In this document: positions 50,980-59,495 of the stretch, in pieces
Numbering within the stretch: position 1 is the first letter of the stretch
Layout of the letters: each line of letters starts with the position of its first letter
DNA from: Curtobacterium pusillum
GTDB lineage: Bacteria > Actinomycetota > Actinomycetes > Actinomycetales > Microbacteriaceae
Reading direction: 5' to 3'
Length of the DNA: 64,000 bases
NCBI RefSeq assembly: GCF_007673235.1
Contig: NZ_VDZH01000002.1
Location: 201,642-265,641, forward strand
Program-made: the position numbers and the translations under genes
Notes under the pieces: model-generated
What the model was told of the DNA's origin: nothing
What the model saw: only the letters and a program-made list of their open reading frames with translations
Database searches by the model: none

Positions 50980-51023
50980 CGGACTGGAGGTACGTGGCGG
51001 GGCCGCCACGTGCCTCCCGTCCG
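50980..51023. repeat. Dispersed palindromic repeat, copy 5
   Basis: Arms CGGACTGGAGG and CCTCCCGTCCG with a near-perfect centre (TACGTGGCGG / CCGCCACGTG). It lies between the divergent AAA+ ATPase and MFS genes, just upstream of the ATPase -10 box. Confidence 0.85.
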
Positions 51024-51164
51024 CTTGTGAGTTTTCATAGCAATTGCAATGATTGACATTCCGGCGTCGGAGCCGGATTCGATAGGGGGATCCGGCTCCG
51101 CCGCCGGACACGTGTCGTTCCGTCTCCGAACCATCGCGCCGATCTCGGCGTAGGTTCCCCTTTC

Positions 51165-52625
51165 GTGAGCAGCGCGACGACGAACGGGGCGATCAAGAGC
51201 CTGGTCCCCGCCAGGATGGACAGACTGCCGTGGACACGGTTCCACTGGAGTGTCGTGGTGGGACTCGGTGTCTCCTGGGTCCTCGACGGACTCGAGATCC
51301 AGATCGTGTCGAACGCCGGGTTCCAGGCAGACCTGAACCTGTCGACGCAGCAGGTGACCTCGCTCGGCACCATCTACCTCATCGGTCAGGTCGTCGGCGC
51401 GATCGTCTTCGGCCGGATGTCCGACCGACTCGGTCGTCGGAAGCTCTTCATCCTCACGCTGGCCATCTACCTGATCGGCTCCGGCATCGCGGGGCTCGCG
51501 CAGGACTTCTGGTTCCTCGCGGCCTTCCGGTTCGTCGCGGGTCTCGGCATCGGCGGCGAGTACGCGGCGATCAACTCGGCGATCGACGAGCTCATCCCGG
51601 CGAAGTACCGCGGGCACGTCGACATCGCGATCAACGGGACCTACTGGGGCGGTGCCGCGCTCGGTGCCTTCGCGAACATCTACCTGCTCGACACGGCCAA
51701 CTTCGCCGAGAACATCGGTTGGCGCATCGGGTTCTTCCTCGGCCCGGTGCTCGGCATCGCGATCATCTTCCTGCGACGGCACATCCCGGAGAGTCCGAGG
51801 TGGCTGATGACCCACGGACGCGAGGACGAGGCGGAGGCGACGGTCACGCAGATCGAGGAGTCGGTGGAGAAGTCCACCGGACACCGGCTGCCGGAGGTCG
51901 ACGCGTCCAAGGCGATGACCGTCACGCCGATGGACAACGTGAAGTTCCGGACGATCGTGAAGGTGCTGTTCCGGCAGTACCCGACCCGGACCCTGGTCGG
52001 CGCGACGATGATGATCACGCAGGCGTTCCTCTACAACGCGATCTTCTTCACGTACGCACTGGTGCTCACGAACTTCTTCGGTCTGAAGACCGCCGAGACG
52101 TCGGTGTACTTCTTCCCCTTCGCGATCGGCAACCTTCTCGGCCCGATCATCCTCGGTCGGTTCTTCGACACCTGGGGTCGCCGGCAGATGATCTTCTCGA
52201 CGTACCTGGTGTCCGGGCTCGTGCTCGCCACCTCGGCGTTCCTGTTCCAGGCGGACGCGATCAGCGCCGGCGTGCAGGTGGTCTTCTGGTGCGTGTCGTT
52301 CTTCTTCGCCTCGGCGGGTGCGTCGAGCGCGTACCTGACCGTGAGCGAGATCTTCCCGCTCGAGCTCCGGTCGCAGGCGATCTCGTACTTCTTCGCGCTG
52401 GCGCAGATCTTCGGTGCGATCGCGCCGCTCATCTACGGGGCGCTCATCGGCGACGGGTCGTCGCGCGAGCCGCTGTTCTGGGGGTACCTGCTCGGGTCCG
52501 CGGTGATGATCGCGGGCGGCGTCGTCGCGCTGATCTTCGGGGTCGACGCGGCACGGAAGGGGCTCGAGGACGTCACGCAGCCGTTGTCGGTCCTGACGAA
52601 GGAAGCCGACGCTCCGCGGAAGTAG
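51165..52625 (+). CDS. MFS sugar porter-type transporter
   Basis: The 486-residue protein has twelve helices and sugar-porter motifs: FGRMSDRLGRRKLFILT after helix 2, GIGGEYAAINSAIDELIP in helix 4-5, ESPRWLM before the central loop, and FFDTWGRRQMI in the second half. It resembles metabolite:H+ symporters. TAGGTT (51151-51156) lies 8 bases before the GTG. Substrate unknown; the GntR regulator downstream may control it. Confidence 0.85.
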   Translation: MSSATTNGAIKSLVPARMDRLPWTRFHWSVVVGLGVSWVLDGLEIQIVSNAGFQADLNLSTQQVTSLGTIYLIGQVVGAIVFGRMSDRLGRRKLFILTLAIYLIGSGIAGLAQDFWFLAAFRFVAGLGIGGEYAAINSAIDELIPAKYRGHVDIAINGTYWGGAALGAFANIYLLDTANFAENIGWRIGFFLGPVLGIAIIFLRRHIPESPRWLMTHGREDEAEATVTQIEESVEKSTGHRLPEVDASKAMTVTPMDNVKFRTIVKVLFRQYPTRTLVGATMMITQAFLYNAIFFTYALVLTNFFGLKTAETSVYFFPFAIGNLLGPIILGRFFDTWGRRQMIFSTYLVSGLVLATSAFLFQADAISAGVQVVFWCVSFFFASAGASSAYLTVSEIFPLELRSQAISYFFALAQIFGAIAPLIYGALIGDGSSREPLFWGYLLGSAVMIAGGVVALIFGVDAARKGLEDVTQPLSVLTKEADAPRK

Positions 52626-52774
52626 TATTCCGTATGCGGAGTGTTTAGCACGTCGTTCCGGCGCCTGTCATCGTGCAGGCATGGCACTCCTCCACAGCAC
52701 CCGCGTTCCCGACACCCTCCACGGCACGGCGCCCACGGAACCCCGCGGGACCGGTCGTGGGTGATCCTGGCGAC

Positions 52775-53449
52775 ATGGAGCGATCATCGAGCTGCGCGGG
52801 CCGCGGGGGCGAGGATCCGTACGGCATCCGGCGGAGTCTCCTGCGGGACGCCGTGTTCACGCGGCTGCTCGACAACGTCCTTCGTGGCGTGTACCGCCGC
52901 GGGCAGCGCATCCGACTCGACACCATCGCCGCGGACATGCGCGTCTCCCGCACCCCCGTGCGTGAGGCCCTCGTGCCGTTGGAGACCCTCTGCCTCGTCA
53001 CGGTCCAGCGGTACGTCGGGGTCGTCATCTCGCACTGGACGGTGGATCACATGATCGAGCGCATCCGGATCGCGCGGACGATGATCACCGAACCGTCCGT
53101 GGGAGCTGGCACCTGTCCGGACCGCTTCGACGTGGCGTGGTTGCGTGAGTGCGCGACCGAGGGTGGCGCGTTCGTGGAACTCGGGGCGTGGTGGCTGCGG
53201 CGGAACGGTGCGTCCGTCAGCGCGGACTGGTTGCTGTCGCAGCGCGCTGTCCTCGACGCGTTCTTCACGGACGAGGTCGCGCTGGCGAACGGGATCGACG
53301 CCGTCGTCGCACGACGCGAGCGGGTCCGGATCGTCGAACGGGCCACCGTCGCGGCGGAGCGTGAAGCCCTCGACGAGTGCGCCGCGGCGCTCGTCGAGCT
53401 CGCCGATGCGCTCATCGTGATGCCGGATCGGTTCCGGACCGCGGCCTGA
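52775..53449 (+). CDS. GntR-family regulator
   Basis: The 224-residue protein has the GntR winged helix: LRDAVFTRLLDNVLRGVYRRGQRI (in parts), LDTIAADMRVSRTPVREAL and VTVQRYVGVVI. The C-terminal half is helical like an FCD domain but lacks the clear Asp/His metal-binding set. ATG 52775 is chosen; an ATG at 52673 would add 34 low-complexity residues. TTCCG-TATG-CGGA near 52629 is a possible binding site. Confidence 0.8.
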   Translation: MERSSSCAGRGGEDPYGIRRSLLRDAVFTRLLDNVLRGVYRRGQRIRLDTIAADMRVSRTPVREALVPLETLCLVTVQRYVGVVISHWTVDHMIERIRIARTMITEPSVGAGTCPDRFDVAWLRECATEGGAFVELGAWWLRRNGASVSADWLLSQRAVLDAFFTDEVALANGIDAVVARRERVRIVERATVAAEREALDECAAALVELADALIVMPDRFRTAA

Positions 53450-53642
53450 ACACTCACCGCGGATTCCGGGGACGCTCGCACTGAATCGCCAGGTGTGCCC
53501 GTGGCAGGGTGGTCCGGTTGCCGTCTCCGCGGCCCGGGACCGACCGGGCCCGTGTGGGACGCCCCGGCGCCCGGAAGGGTGGGCGCTGCCCGTGCGCCAG
53601 CTCCATCGGCGTGCACTGTGTCCGCACACGACAGGAGTGCCC

Positions 53643-54965
53643 GTGAACGACGTCCGCGACCGATCCCACCGACTCAACCGAGCGAACGGGATCGCACGGC
53701 ACGGACGTCTCCGCCACCGCCACCCCCTCAGCACGGCGATGCAGGTGCTCTCCGGTGTGGCAGCGGTCGCCCTCGTCAGTTCGGCGTCCGTCGCCGCGAT
53801 CGCCGCCAAGCAGGTGACCGACGACCTCGGCGAGGGCGTGCAGATCCAGGGGCAGGCTGCGCCGAAGGCCAAGGGCGCCACGGCGCTCAGCTCCTACAAG
53901 GGCGGGTTCAACATGCTCGTCGTCGGCACGGACAACGACCCGGAGCAGGGGACCGCGTACGGCGAACGCGACGCCACCCTCAACGACGTGAACATCCTGC
54001 TGCACGTGTCCGCCGATCACACCAACGCCACGGCCGTCAGCATCCCTCGTGACCTCATCACGCCCATCCCCGGGTGCCAGAAGCCCGACGGGTCCGGCAC
54101 CACGCCGGCCATGGCCGCGCAGCCGATCAACAGCGCGTGGGGCGAGGGCGGGCTCAACTGCGTCGTGCAGACCGTCCAGGGACTCACCGGCCTGCCCGTG
54201 CAGTACTCGGCGGCGGTGTCGTTCAACGGTGTGATCGAGATGTCGAACGCGATCGGCGGCGTGCCCGTCTGCGTCGCCCAGCCGATCCACGACCGGTACA
54301 CGGGGCTCGACCTGTCGCAGGGCACGACCACGCTCCAGGGTGACCAGGCCCTCGCGTTCCTGCGCTCCCGGCACGGTGTCGGTGACGGCTCCGACCTCGG
54401 GCGCATCTCGAGCCAGCAGGTCTTCCTGTCCTCGCTGCTCCGGACGGTGAAGTCGAACGACACCCTCACCTCGCCGACCACCCTGTACAAGCTGGCCCGC
54501 GCGGCGGCGTCGAACATGCAGCTGTCCCAGAGCCTGAACGACATCGGCACGATGGTCCAGATGGGACGGGCGCTGCAGGATCTCCCGCTCGCGCAGGTCA
54601 ACTTCGTGCAGTACCCCGGCACGACCGGAGGCACCGGGGTGTACGCGGGCAAGGTGCAGCCGTCGACCGAGCTCGCGACGCAGCTGTTCACGAAGATCAA
54701 GGCGGACCAGTCGTTCTCCCTCGGGGCGGACAGCACCGGAATCGGGTCCGAGAGCGCGGCGTCCGCGGGGCAGCCGGCCAGCTCGGCGCCCGCCGCCGGA
54801 TCGGCTGCTGCGCCGACCACTCCGGCTGCTGCTCCGTCCGCTCCGGCTGCTGCTGCCCCTTCTGCGGCGCAGACCTCCGCGGCGACGGCACCGTCCGACA
54901 CGATCGACGGCCTGCAGGGCCAGTCCGCCGACCAGCAGACCTGCTCGAAGGCGTTCGGCTCCTGA
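53643..54965 (+). CDS. LytR-CpsA-Psr (LCP) family phosphotransferase
   Basis: LCP proteins attach wall polymers to peptidoglycan. The 440-residue protein has an N-terminal membrane anchor (about 40-60) and an LCP domain: NMLVVGTDNDPEQ, VNILLHVSADHTNATAVSIPRDL (in part), GGVPVCVAQPI and FLRSRHGVGDGSDLGRISSQQ. Residues from about 365 are an Ala/Pro/Ser-rich wall-spanning tail ending with a single Cys. CAGGAG lies 5 bases before the GTG. Confidence 0.9.
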   Translation: MNDVRDRSHRLNRANGIARHGRLRHRHPLSTAMQVLSGVAAVALVSSASVAAIAAKQVTDDLGEGVQIQGQAAPKAKGATALSSYKGGFNMLVVGTDNDPEQGTAYGERDATLNDVNILLHVSADHTNATAVSIPRDLITPIPGCQKPDGSGTTPAMAAQPINSAWGEGGLNCVVQTVQGLTGLPVQYSAAVSFNGVIEMSNAIGGVPVCVAQPIHDRYTGLDLSQGTTTLQGDQALAFLRSRHGVGDGSDLGRISSQQVFLSSLLRTVKSNDTLTSPTTLYKLARAAASNMQLSQSLNDIGTMVQMGRALQDLPLAQVNFVQYPGTTGGTGVYAGKVQPSTELATQLFTKIKADQSFSLGADSTGIGSESAASAGQPASSAPAAGSAAAPTTPAAAPSAPAAAAPSAAQTSAATAPSDTIDGLQGQSADQQTCSKAFGS

Positions 54966-55365
54966 CCCGCCGCGCGAGTCTCGCGTCCAGCGACACTTCT
55001 CGCGTCCAGGCAGCCGAGAACTGTCGCCTGGGCCGAAACGTGCCCCGCGCGAGCACCGCACGCCACCACCGAGGTCGGGGGCGCGGTGGTGGGCCGCGCC
55101 CCCTCGGTCGCTCCCCGGCCGAGCGCCGCGATCGGGCGCGTCGAGCTCGGCTCCGGGGAGCGACGTCGGTGCTGTGTCGCGACTACGGAGGGGAACCCTC
55201 CGGAACGTGATCGCCGCGTCCCGTAGATGGTATTGAGCGGGGTACGCCCGGACAACCCCCACGTGTCCCCACTTCGGGGGACCCGCCGCGCCCGGCCGGG
55301 AGCCGCCGAGGTCGAGACTCGGCTCGTCCTCCTGTATGGTGGTCGGAGCGCTCGCGAGAGTGCTT
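54966..55365. other. Highly structured 400-bp intergenic region
   Basis: No ORF is convincing here. Four hairpins follow each other: CCAGGC/GCCTGG near 55004-55030; CCACCACCG/CGGTGGTGG at 55063-55092; CGCTCCCCGG/CCGGGGAGCG at 55109-55162 with an inner CCGAGC/GCTCGG; and CGGAGGG-GAA-CCCTCCG at 55186-55202. A minus-strand promoter-like pair lies at 55227-55255. TATGGT at 55334-55339 probably drives the tRNA. A structured RNA on the minus strand is possible; SRP, tmRNA and RNase P signatures are absent. Confidence 0.5.
55227..55255 (-). promoter_or_regulatory. Minus-strand promoter candidate in the structured gap
   Basis: On the minus strand TTGTCC is separated by exactly 17 bases from TACCAT. 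No protein gene lies downstream on that strand before the LCP gene, so any transcript would be a non-coding or antisense RNA. Confidence 0.5.
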
Positions 55366-55455
55366 GGAGACGTCGCATAGTCCGGCCGAGTGCACCACCC
55401 TGCTAAGGTGGAGTCCCCTTTGAGGGGACCGAGGGTTCAAATCCCTCCGTCTCCG
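55366..55455 (+). tRNA. tRNA-Ser(GCT)
   Basis: Acceptor GGAGACG pairs with CGTCTCC, anticodon stem CCACC/GGTGG holds GCT at 55402-55404, the long variable arm is GTCCCCTTTGAGGGGAC, and the T-arm is GAGGGTTCAAATCCCTC. The discriminator is G at 55455; CCA is not encoded (CAC follows). It reads AGC/AGU serine codons. Confidence 0.97.
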
Positions 55456-55464
55456 CACCACACG

Positions 55465-55490
55465 AACCCCGGTCCAGTCGGACCGGGGTT
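55465..55490 (+). terminator. tRNA-Ser terminator
   Basis: AACCCCGGTCC-AGTC-GGACCGGGGTT is a perfect 11-bp stem with a 4-base loop, followed by TCGTCGTT, starting 10 bases after the tRNA. Confidence 0.85.
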
Positions 55491-55524
55491 TCGTCGTTCC
55501 GGGCAGGTCCCGCGCGGCATCGAC

Positions 55525-55573
55525 TGAGCAGCAATCGTCGGGTGCGCGCTGGCGACCCGACGATTGCTGCTCA
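55525..55573. repeat. Long inverted repeat downstream of tRNA-Ser
   Basis: TGAGCAGCAATCGTCGGGT pairs perfectly with ACCCGACGATTGCTGCTCA (19-bp arms, 11-base loop). It is unrelated to the other repeat families in the window and its role is unknown; it could end transcription from either side. Confidence 0.75.
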
Positions 55574-55621
55574 CTCACGGCGCGCGGCGCGACGACGGAC
55601 GGACGGCGCCGCGACCACGGA

Positions 55622-55665
55622 CGGACTGGAGGCGCGGTGCCAGCCGACACCGCGCCTCCGGGCCG
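55622..55665. repeat. Dispersed palindromic repeat, copy 6
   Basis: Arms CGGACTGGAGGCGCGGTG and CACCGCGCCTCCGGGCCG around CCAGCCGA. It lies 14 bases from the stop of the minus-strand MFS gene. Confidence 0.82.
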
Positions 55666-55679
55666 GTGGGTACGCACCA

Positions 55680-56873
55680 TCAGACCGTCGCGACGCTCCC
55701 CGTCGTCACCGCACCGTGCGAACGGCCGCGGCGTGCCGCGCCCGCGGCCACCACGGTCAGCACGACCGCAGCCAGCGTGATGCCGGCCCCCGCCCAGATC
55801 GGCGAGGTGTAGCCGAGCCCCGCCGCGATCGTGAGGCCACCGATCCAGGCCCCGAGTGCGTTGCCGAGGTTGAACGCGGCGATGTTCGCACCGCTGGCAA
55901 GGGTCGGCGCGTGGTCCGCGTACTGCATCACCCGGGTCTGCAGGGCCGGCACCGTCGCGAAGCCGAACGCCCCCATCAGCACGAGCGCGATCACGGTGAG
56001 CACGGGCGAGGTCGCGACGACGGCGAACAGCGCGAGCACGACGGTGAGCACGACCAGGACGACCAGGAGGGTGCCGTCGATCGACCTCGAGGCCAGCTTG
56101 CCGCCGACGAAGTTGCCCACGAAGAGTCCGACGCCGAACACGATGAGCAGCCACGGGACGGCACCCGATGCGAAGCCGGAGACCGACGTCAGCGTGTACG
56201 CGATGTACGTGAAGGCGCCGAACATGCCGCCGTAGCCGAGGACCGTCATGCCGAGGGAGAGCCAGACCTGGCCGGAGCGGAAGGCGCTGAGCTCACGGAC
56301 GAGCGACGTGGGCTGCTCCGTGTCCGAGCGGACGCTCGGCACGAGCAGCGCCACGCCGACATGGGCGACCACGCCGATGACGGCGATGGTCCAGAAGGTG
56401 GCACGCCAGCCGAGCGCCTGACCGAGGAACGTGCCGAACGGGACGCCGAGCACGTTCGACGCGGTGAGTCCGGTGAACATCAGGGCGACGGCCGAGGCGC
56501 GCTTCGACCGCTCGACCATGTTCGACGCGACGACGGAGCCGATGCCGAAGAACGCTCCGTGGCAGAGTGCAGCGATCACACGGCCGAGCATCATGACGCC
56601 GTACACCGGCGCGACCGCGGAGAGCGTGTTGCCGATGACGAACAGCACGAGCAGGCCGATGAGCACGGGCTTGCGGGGGAGTCGGGTGGTGGCGGCGGTG
56701 AGGCCGAGCGCCCCGACGATGACGGCGAGGGCGTACCCGGTGACGAGCCAGCCGGCGGTCGGCTCGGTCACGCCGTAGTCGGCGGCGACCTCGGGCAGGA
56801 GCCCGGTGATGACGAACTCGGTCAGGCCGATGCCGAATCCGCCGAGTGCGAGGGCGATGAGTCCCGCGGGCAT
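55680..56873 (-). CDS. MFS efflux transporter, AraJ/PbuE-type
   Basis: The 397-residue protein has twelve helices; IGLTEFVITGLLPEVAADYGV in helix 1 and the antiporter-type GRVIAALCHGAFFGIGSVVA place it with DHA1-type arabinose/purine/drug exporters. GGAAGGA lies 5 bases before the ATG at 56873. The MarR regulator at 57008 is divergent, so this is probably a regulated efflux pair. Confidence 0.87.
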   Translation of the reverse strand: MPAGLIALALGGFGIGLTEFVITGLLPEVAADYGVTEPTAGWLVTGYALAVIVGALGLTAATTRLPRKPVLIGLLVLFVIGNTLSAVAPVYGVMMLGRVIAALCHGAFFGIGSVVASNMVERSKRASAVALMFTGLTASNVLGVPFGTFLGQALGWRATFWTIAVIGVVAHVGVALLVPSVRSDTEQPTSLVRELSAFRSGQVWLSLGMTVLGYGGMFGAFTYIAYTLTSVSGFASGAVPWLLIVFGVGLFVGNFVGGKLASRSIDGTLLVVLVVLTVVLALFAVVATSPVLTVIALVLMGAFGFATVPALQTRVMQYADHAPTLASGANIAAFNLGNALGAWIGGLTIAAGLGYTSPIWAGAGITLAAVVLTVVAAGAARRGRSHGAVTTGSVATV

Positions 56874-56919
56874 GGATGTCCTTCCGTTGTGCGGTGCAGC
56901 TGTGCCGCGTACGCTGGTT

Positions 56920-56960
56920 GTTGCAGACGCGGGATATAGATAGTTGCACACGCGGGGTAT
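56920..56960. promoter_or_regulatory. Direct-repeat binding sites between MFS and MarR genes
   Basis: GTTGCAGACGCGGGATAT (56920-56937) and GTTGCACACGCGGGGTAT (56943-56960) match at 16 of 18 bases, 23 bases apart, about two helical turns. They lie in the divergent promoter region and are likely MarR binding sites. Confidence 0.6.
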
Positions 56961-57007
56961 CCGCGCAAGCAACCATCTGCGCCCGCGACCACGAGTTGGG
57001 AGAGTCC

Positions 57008-57457
57008 ATGTCCGTCGACGACACGTCCGTCGCCGTCCGCGCCCACGGCTGGCGCACGCTCGCAGCCCTGCACGGCCTGATCGAGACGCGGCTCGAGCGC
57101 GGCCTCCGCGAGGTCGACCTCTCCGTCGTCGAGTTCACCGTCCTCGACGCCCTCCGCCGCCAGGACGGCTTCCACATGCGCATGCAGCAGCTCGCCCGCG
57201 CCGCGGCGCTCAGCCCGAGTGCGACCACCCGTCTGGTGAACCGGCTCGAGGAGCGAGCGCTCCTCACCCGTGTCCTCTGCGCCGACGACCGCCGCGGGCT
57301 CTACACCGAGCTGACCCACGCGGGGCAGCGGCTGCTCGACGCGGCCACGCCGATCCACGCGGCCGCGCTGGAAGCGGCCCTCGCCGAAGCACGAGAGGTC
57401 CCGGAACTCGAGGAGCTCGCGATCGCGGTCGACCGGCTCGAGGGCGCAACGGTCTGA
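57008..57457 (+). CDS. MarR-family regulator of the efflux gene
   Basis: The 149-residue protein has the MarR winged helix: FHMRMQQLARAAALSPSATT, RLVNRLEERALLTRV and the wing DDRRGLYTELTHAG. GGGAGAG lies about 3-9 bases before the ATG. It diverges from the MFS gene and probably represses it through the direct repeats at 56920-56960. Confidence 0.9.
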   Translation: MSVDDTSVAVRAHGWRTLAALHGLIETRLERGLREVDLSVVEFTVLDALRRQDGFHMRMQQLARAAALSPSATTRLVNRLEERALLTRVLCADDRRGLYTELTHAGQRLLDAATPIHAAALEAALAEAREVPELEELAIAVDRLEGATV

Positions 57458-57501
57458 CGGGAGGCGCGGCTCCTCCCCGCCCCGCGCGCTACGGTGTGCG
57501 C

Positions 57502-58554
57502 ATGGTGCGGCGGAGGGGTCTCGTGGTCACCGGTGCGGTCGTGGTCGCGATGGTCCTGGGCGGCTGCGCCGCCGGGCCGGATGCCGACGGTGCCGACGGT
57601 GCCGACGGTGCTGGTGCTGGTGCCGCTGCCGGTCTCGCCGTCGAGGGGTACGTCGAGCCGGGTGACGACTCGGCCGGGCTGGTGGCCGACGCGTCCAGTC
57701 GCGCGGCGACGATCGGGATCGACGGGGTCACGGTCGCGGACGACGGCGCAGGTCTGAACGACCTGCCGGCCGGCGTCGGGGCGCTCGCCCGGACGGCGAC
57801 CGACGGTGGAGCGGCTCCGGAGCTGCTCGTCAGCAACTACTCCGAGTCGATCGGGGACTTCTCGCCCGAGGTCGGCACGGCCCTGCTCTCCGACGCCGGG
57901 AACCGGTCGCGGGTCGCCTCGCGCCTGGCGGAACTCGCGTCCGAACAGCACATGCACGGGGTGCAGATCGACCTCGAGTCGCTCCGGAGCCGCGACCGCA
58001 CCGGGCTCGTGGCGTTCGCTGCCGCACTCCGGACGGCGGTGGACGACCGGCTCGGGAAGGACGCCGAGGTGTCGATGGCAGTGATGGCGTCGACCAGTGC
58101 GGGCGGCTACCGCGACACCGGGTACGACCTCGGTGCGCTCGCCGACCACGTCGACCGGTTCGTCCTGATGACGTACGACCAGCACGGTCCCTGGACCGGC
58201 GCCGGATCCATCGGGTCCCTGCCGTGGGCTGAGCGAGTCGTCGCTGCTGCCGAGCGCTCCGGCATCCCCGCGGACCGGATCGACCTCGGCATCGCCGGGT
58301 ACGGCTACGTCTGGAGTGGCTCCGGCGACGCGCAGCTCAGCCCGGACGCCGCGCGGGCGGCCGCGGGGAGCGCTGCGGCGTGGTCCGCGCGGACCGGCGA
58401 GTGGTCGGCCACGCTCGACGACGGGCGCGAACTGCACTGGTCCGACGCCCGGTCCTACCGTGTCCGTGTCGCGCTCGCCGAGGACCTCGGGCTGCACGGT
58501 GTCGCACTCTGGTCCCTGAACACCCTGGCCCTGCCCGAGACGGAGACGACGTGA
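57502..58554 (+). CDS. GH18-family glycosidase lipoprotein
   Basis: The 350-residue protein has a lipoprotein signal ending VLGGC, a short Gly/Ala/Asp repeat linker, and a GH18 barrel with the catalytic pattern GVQIDLESL (Asp and Glu in place) plus FVLMTYDQHGPWTGAGS. This resembles spore/cell-wall YaaH-type glucosaminidases rather than true chitinases. TACGGT at 57490-57495 is 6 bases before the ATG. The stop overlaps the peptidase gene (GTGA). Confidence 0.83.
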   Translation: MVRRRGLVVTGAVVVAMVLGGCAAGPDADGADGADGAGAGAAAGLAVEGYVEPGDDSAGLVADASSRAATIGIDGVTVADDGAGLNDLPAGVGALARTATDGGAAPELLVSNYSESIGDFSPEVGTALLSDAGNRSRVASRLAELASEQHMHGVQIDLESLRSRDRTGLVAFAAALRTAVDDRLGKDAEVSMAVMASTSAGGYRDTGYDLGALADHVDRFVLMTYDQHGPWTGAGSIGSLPWAERVVAAAERSGIPADRIDLGIAGYGYVWSGSGDAQLSPDAARAAAGSAAAWSARTGEWSATLDDGRELHWSDARSYRVRVALAEDLGLHGVALWSLNTLALPETETT

Positions 58555-59213
58555 AGCTCTTGCTGACCTCAGGGGGCGTGACGAACCGGACGATCCGGGC
58601 GGCGCTCGTGGACATGCTCGGCAAGCCCGTGGAGCAGAGCCACGCGCTGGTCGTCCCGACCGCGCAGTGGGGTCACCCGATGTGCGGGCCGGCCTCCGTG
58701 CGGAACCTGGTGGCCGGCGGCAGCGACTCGCGGTACCTGGCCGGGTTGGGCTGGGCCTCGGTCGGTGTCCTGGAGCTCACCGCGCTCCCGACGATCGGCG
58801 TCGAACGATGGGGAGCCTGGGTGCGGGAGGCGGACGTGCTGCTCGTCGACGGCGGTGACGCGACGTACCTGAGTCACTGGATGCGGGCGTCCGGGCTCGC
58901 GGAGATCCTGCCCGAGTTGCCCGACACGGTGTGGGTGGGCGTGAGTGCCGGGAGCATGGTCATGACACCGCGGATCGGTGCGTCCTTCGTCGAGTGGCAC
59001 GGCGCCGTCGACGACCGGACACTGGGGATCGTCGACTTCTCGGTCTTCCCGCACCTCGACGCGTTCCCGGAGAACACCCTCGACCACGCGGAGCGGTGGG
59101 CGGCCGACATCGGCGGGCCGGCCTACGCCATCGACGAGCAGACCGCCATCGCGGTCGACGGCGGTTCGGTGCGGGTGGTCTCCGAGGGGCGCTGGGTGCA
59201 GCTCGCGACCTGA
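58551..59213 (+). CDS. Peptidase E-like (S51) protein
   Basis: The 220-residue protein has the S51 fold: LLLTSGGVTNRTI at the start, LLVDGGDATYLSHWMR, and the nucleophile Ser in WVGVSAGSMVM. The family includes dipeptidase E, which cleaves Asp-X dipeptides, and related amidotransferase-like hydrolases. It is translationally coupled to the GH18 gene, suggesting shared turnover of wall or peptide material. Confidence 0.83.
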   Translation: MKLLLTSGGVTNRTIRAALVDMLGKPVEQSHALVVPTAQWGHPMCGPASVRNLVAGGSDSRYLAGLGWASVGVLELTALPTIGVERWGAWVREADVLLVDGGDATYLSHWMRASGLAEILPELPDTVWVGVSAGSMVMTPRIGASFVEWHGAVDDRTLGIVDFSVFPHLDAFPENTLDHAERWAADIGGPAYAIDEQTAIAVDGGSVRVVSEGRWVQLAT

Positions 59214-59227
59214 CGCAGGGGCAGGGG

Positions 59228-59473
59228 TCAGCCGCCGTGCAGTCGGCCGGCTCCGGTGATCCAGTCGCGCAGGTGTGGTCCGACGACCTCGGTCCCGTCC
59301 CTCGGCAGGAGTGCTCCGTCGCGGAACGCCCGACCTGTCCGTCCCGGGATCGGGAGACGCACCGGCGTCACTCCGGGATCGGGCAGTGCCTTCGTCATCG
59401 CCCACAGCGTCATGGTGTCCGGGCCGGTGAGGGGCTCCCACGCCGGTGAAGCGGCCCGGTCGCCGAGGCGCAC
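59228..59473 (-). pseudogene. Remnant of an NmrA-like NAD(P)-binding protein
   Basis: The 81-residue frame resembles only the C-terminus of SDR/NmrA-like proteins: LTGPDTMTLWAMTKAL, then VRLPIPGRTGRAFRDGALLP and LRDWI. No Rossmann motif precedes it; the frame starts 23 bases from the next stop. It is probably a truncated remnant rather than a functional gene. Confidence 0.5.
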
Positions 59474-59495
59474 GTTCGCACGCAGGCCACCGGCG

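Noticed and set aside
54966..55365. SRP RNA, tmRNA or RNase P RNA gene
   Set aside because: The conserved GGAAGGAGCAGC-type loop, the tRNA-like ends and the RNase P core are not present in either strand.
57457..57490. Full copy of the dispersed palindrome before the GH18 gene
   Set aside because: Only the left arm (ACGGGAGGCGCGG) is seen; the right arm is missing.
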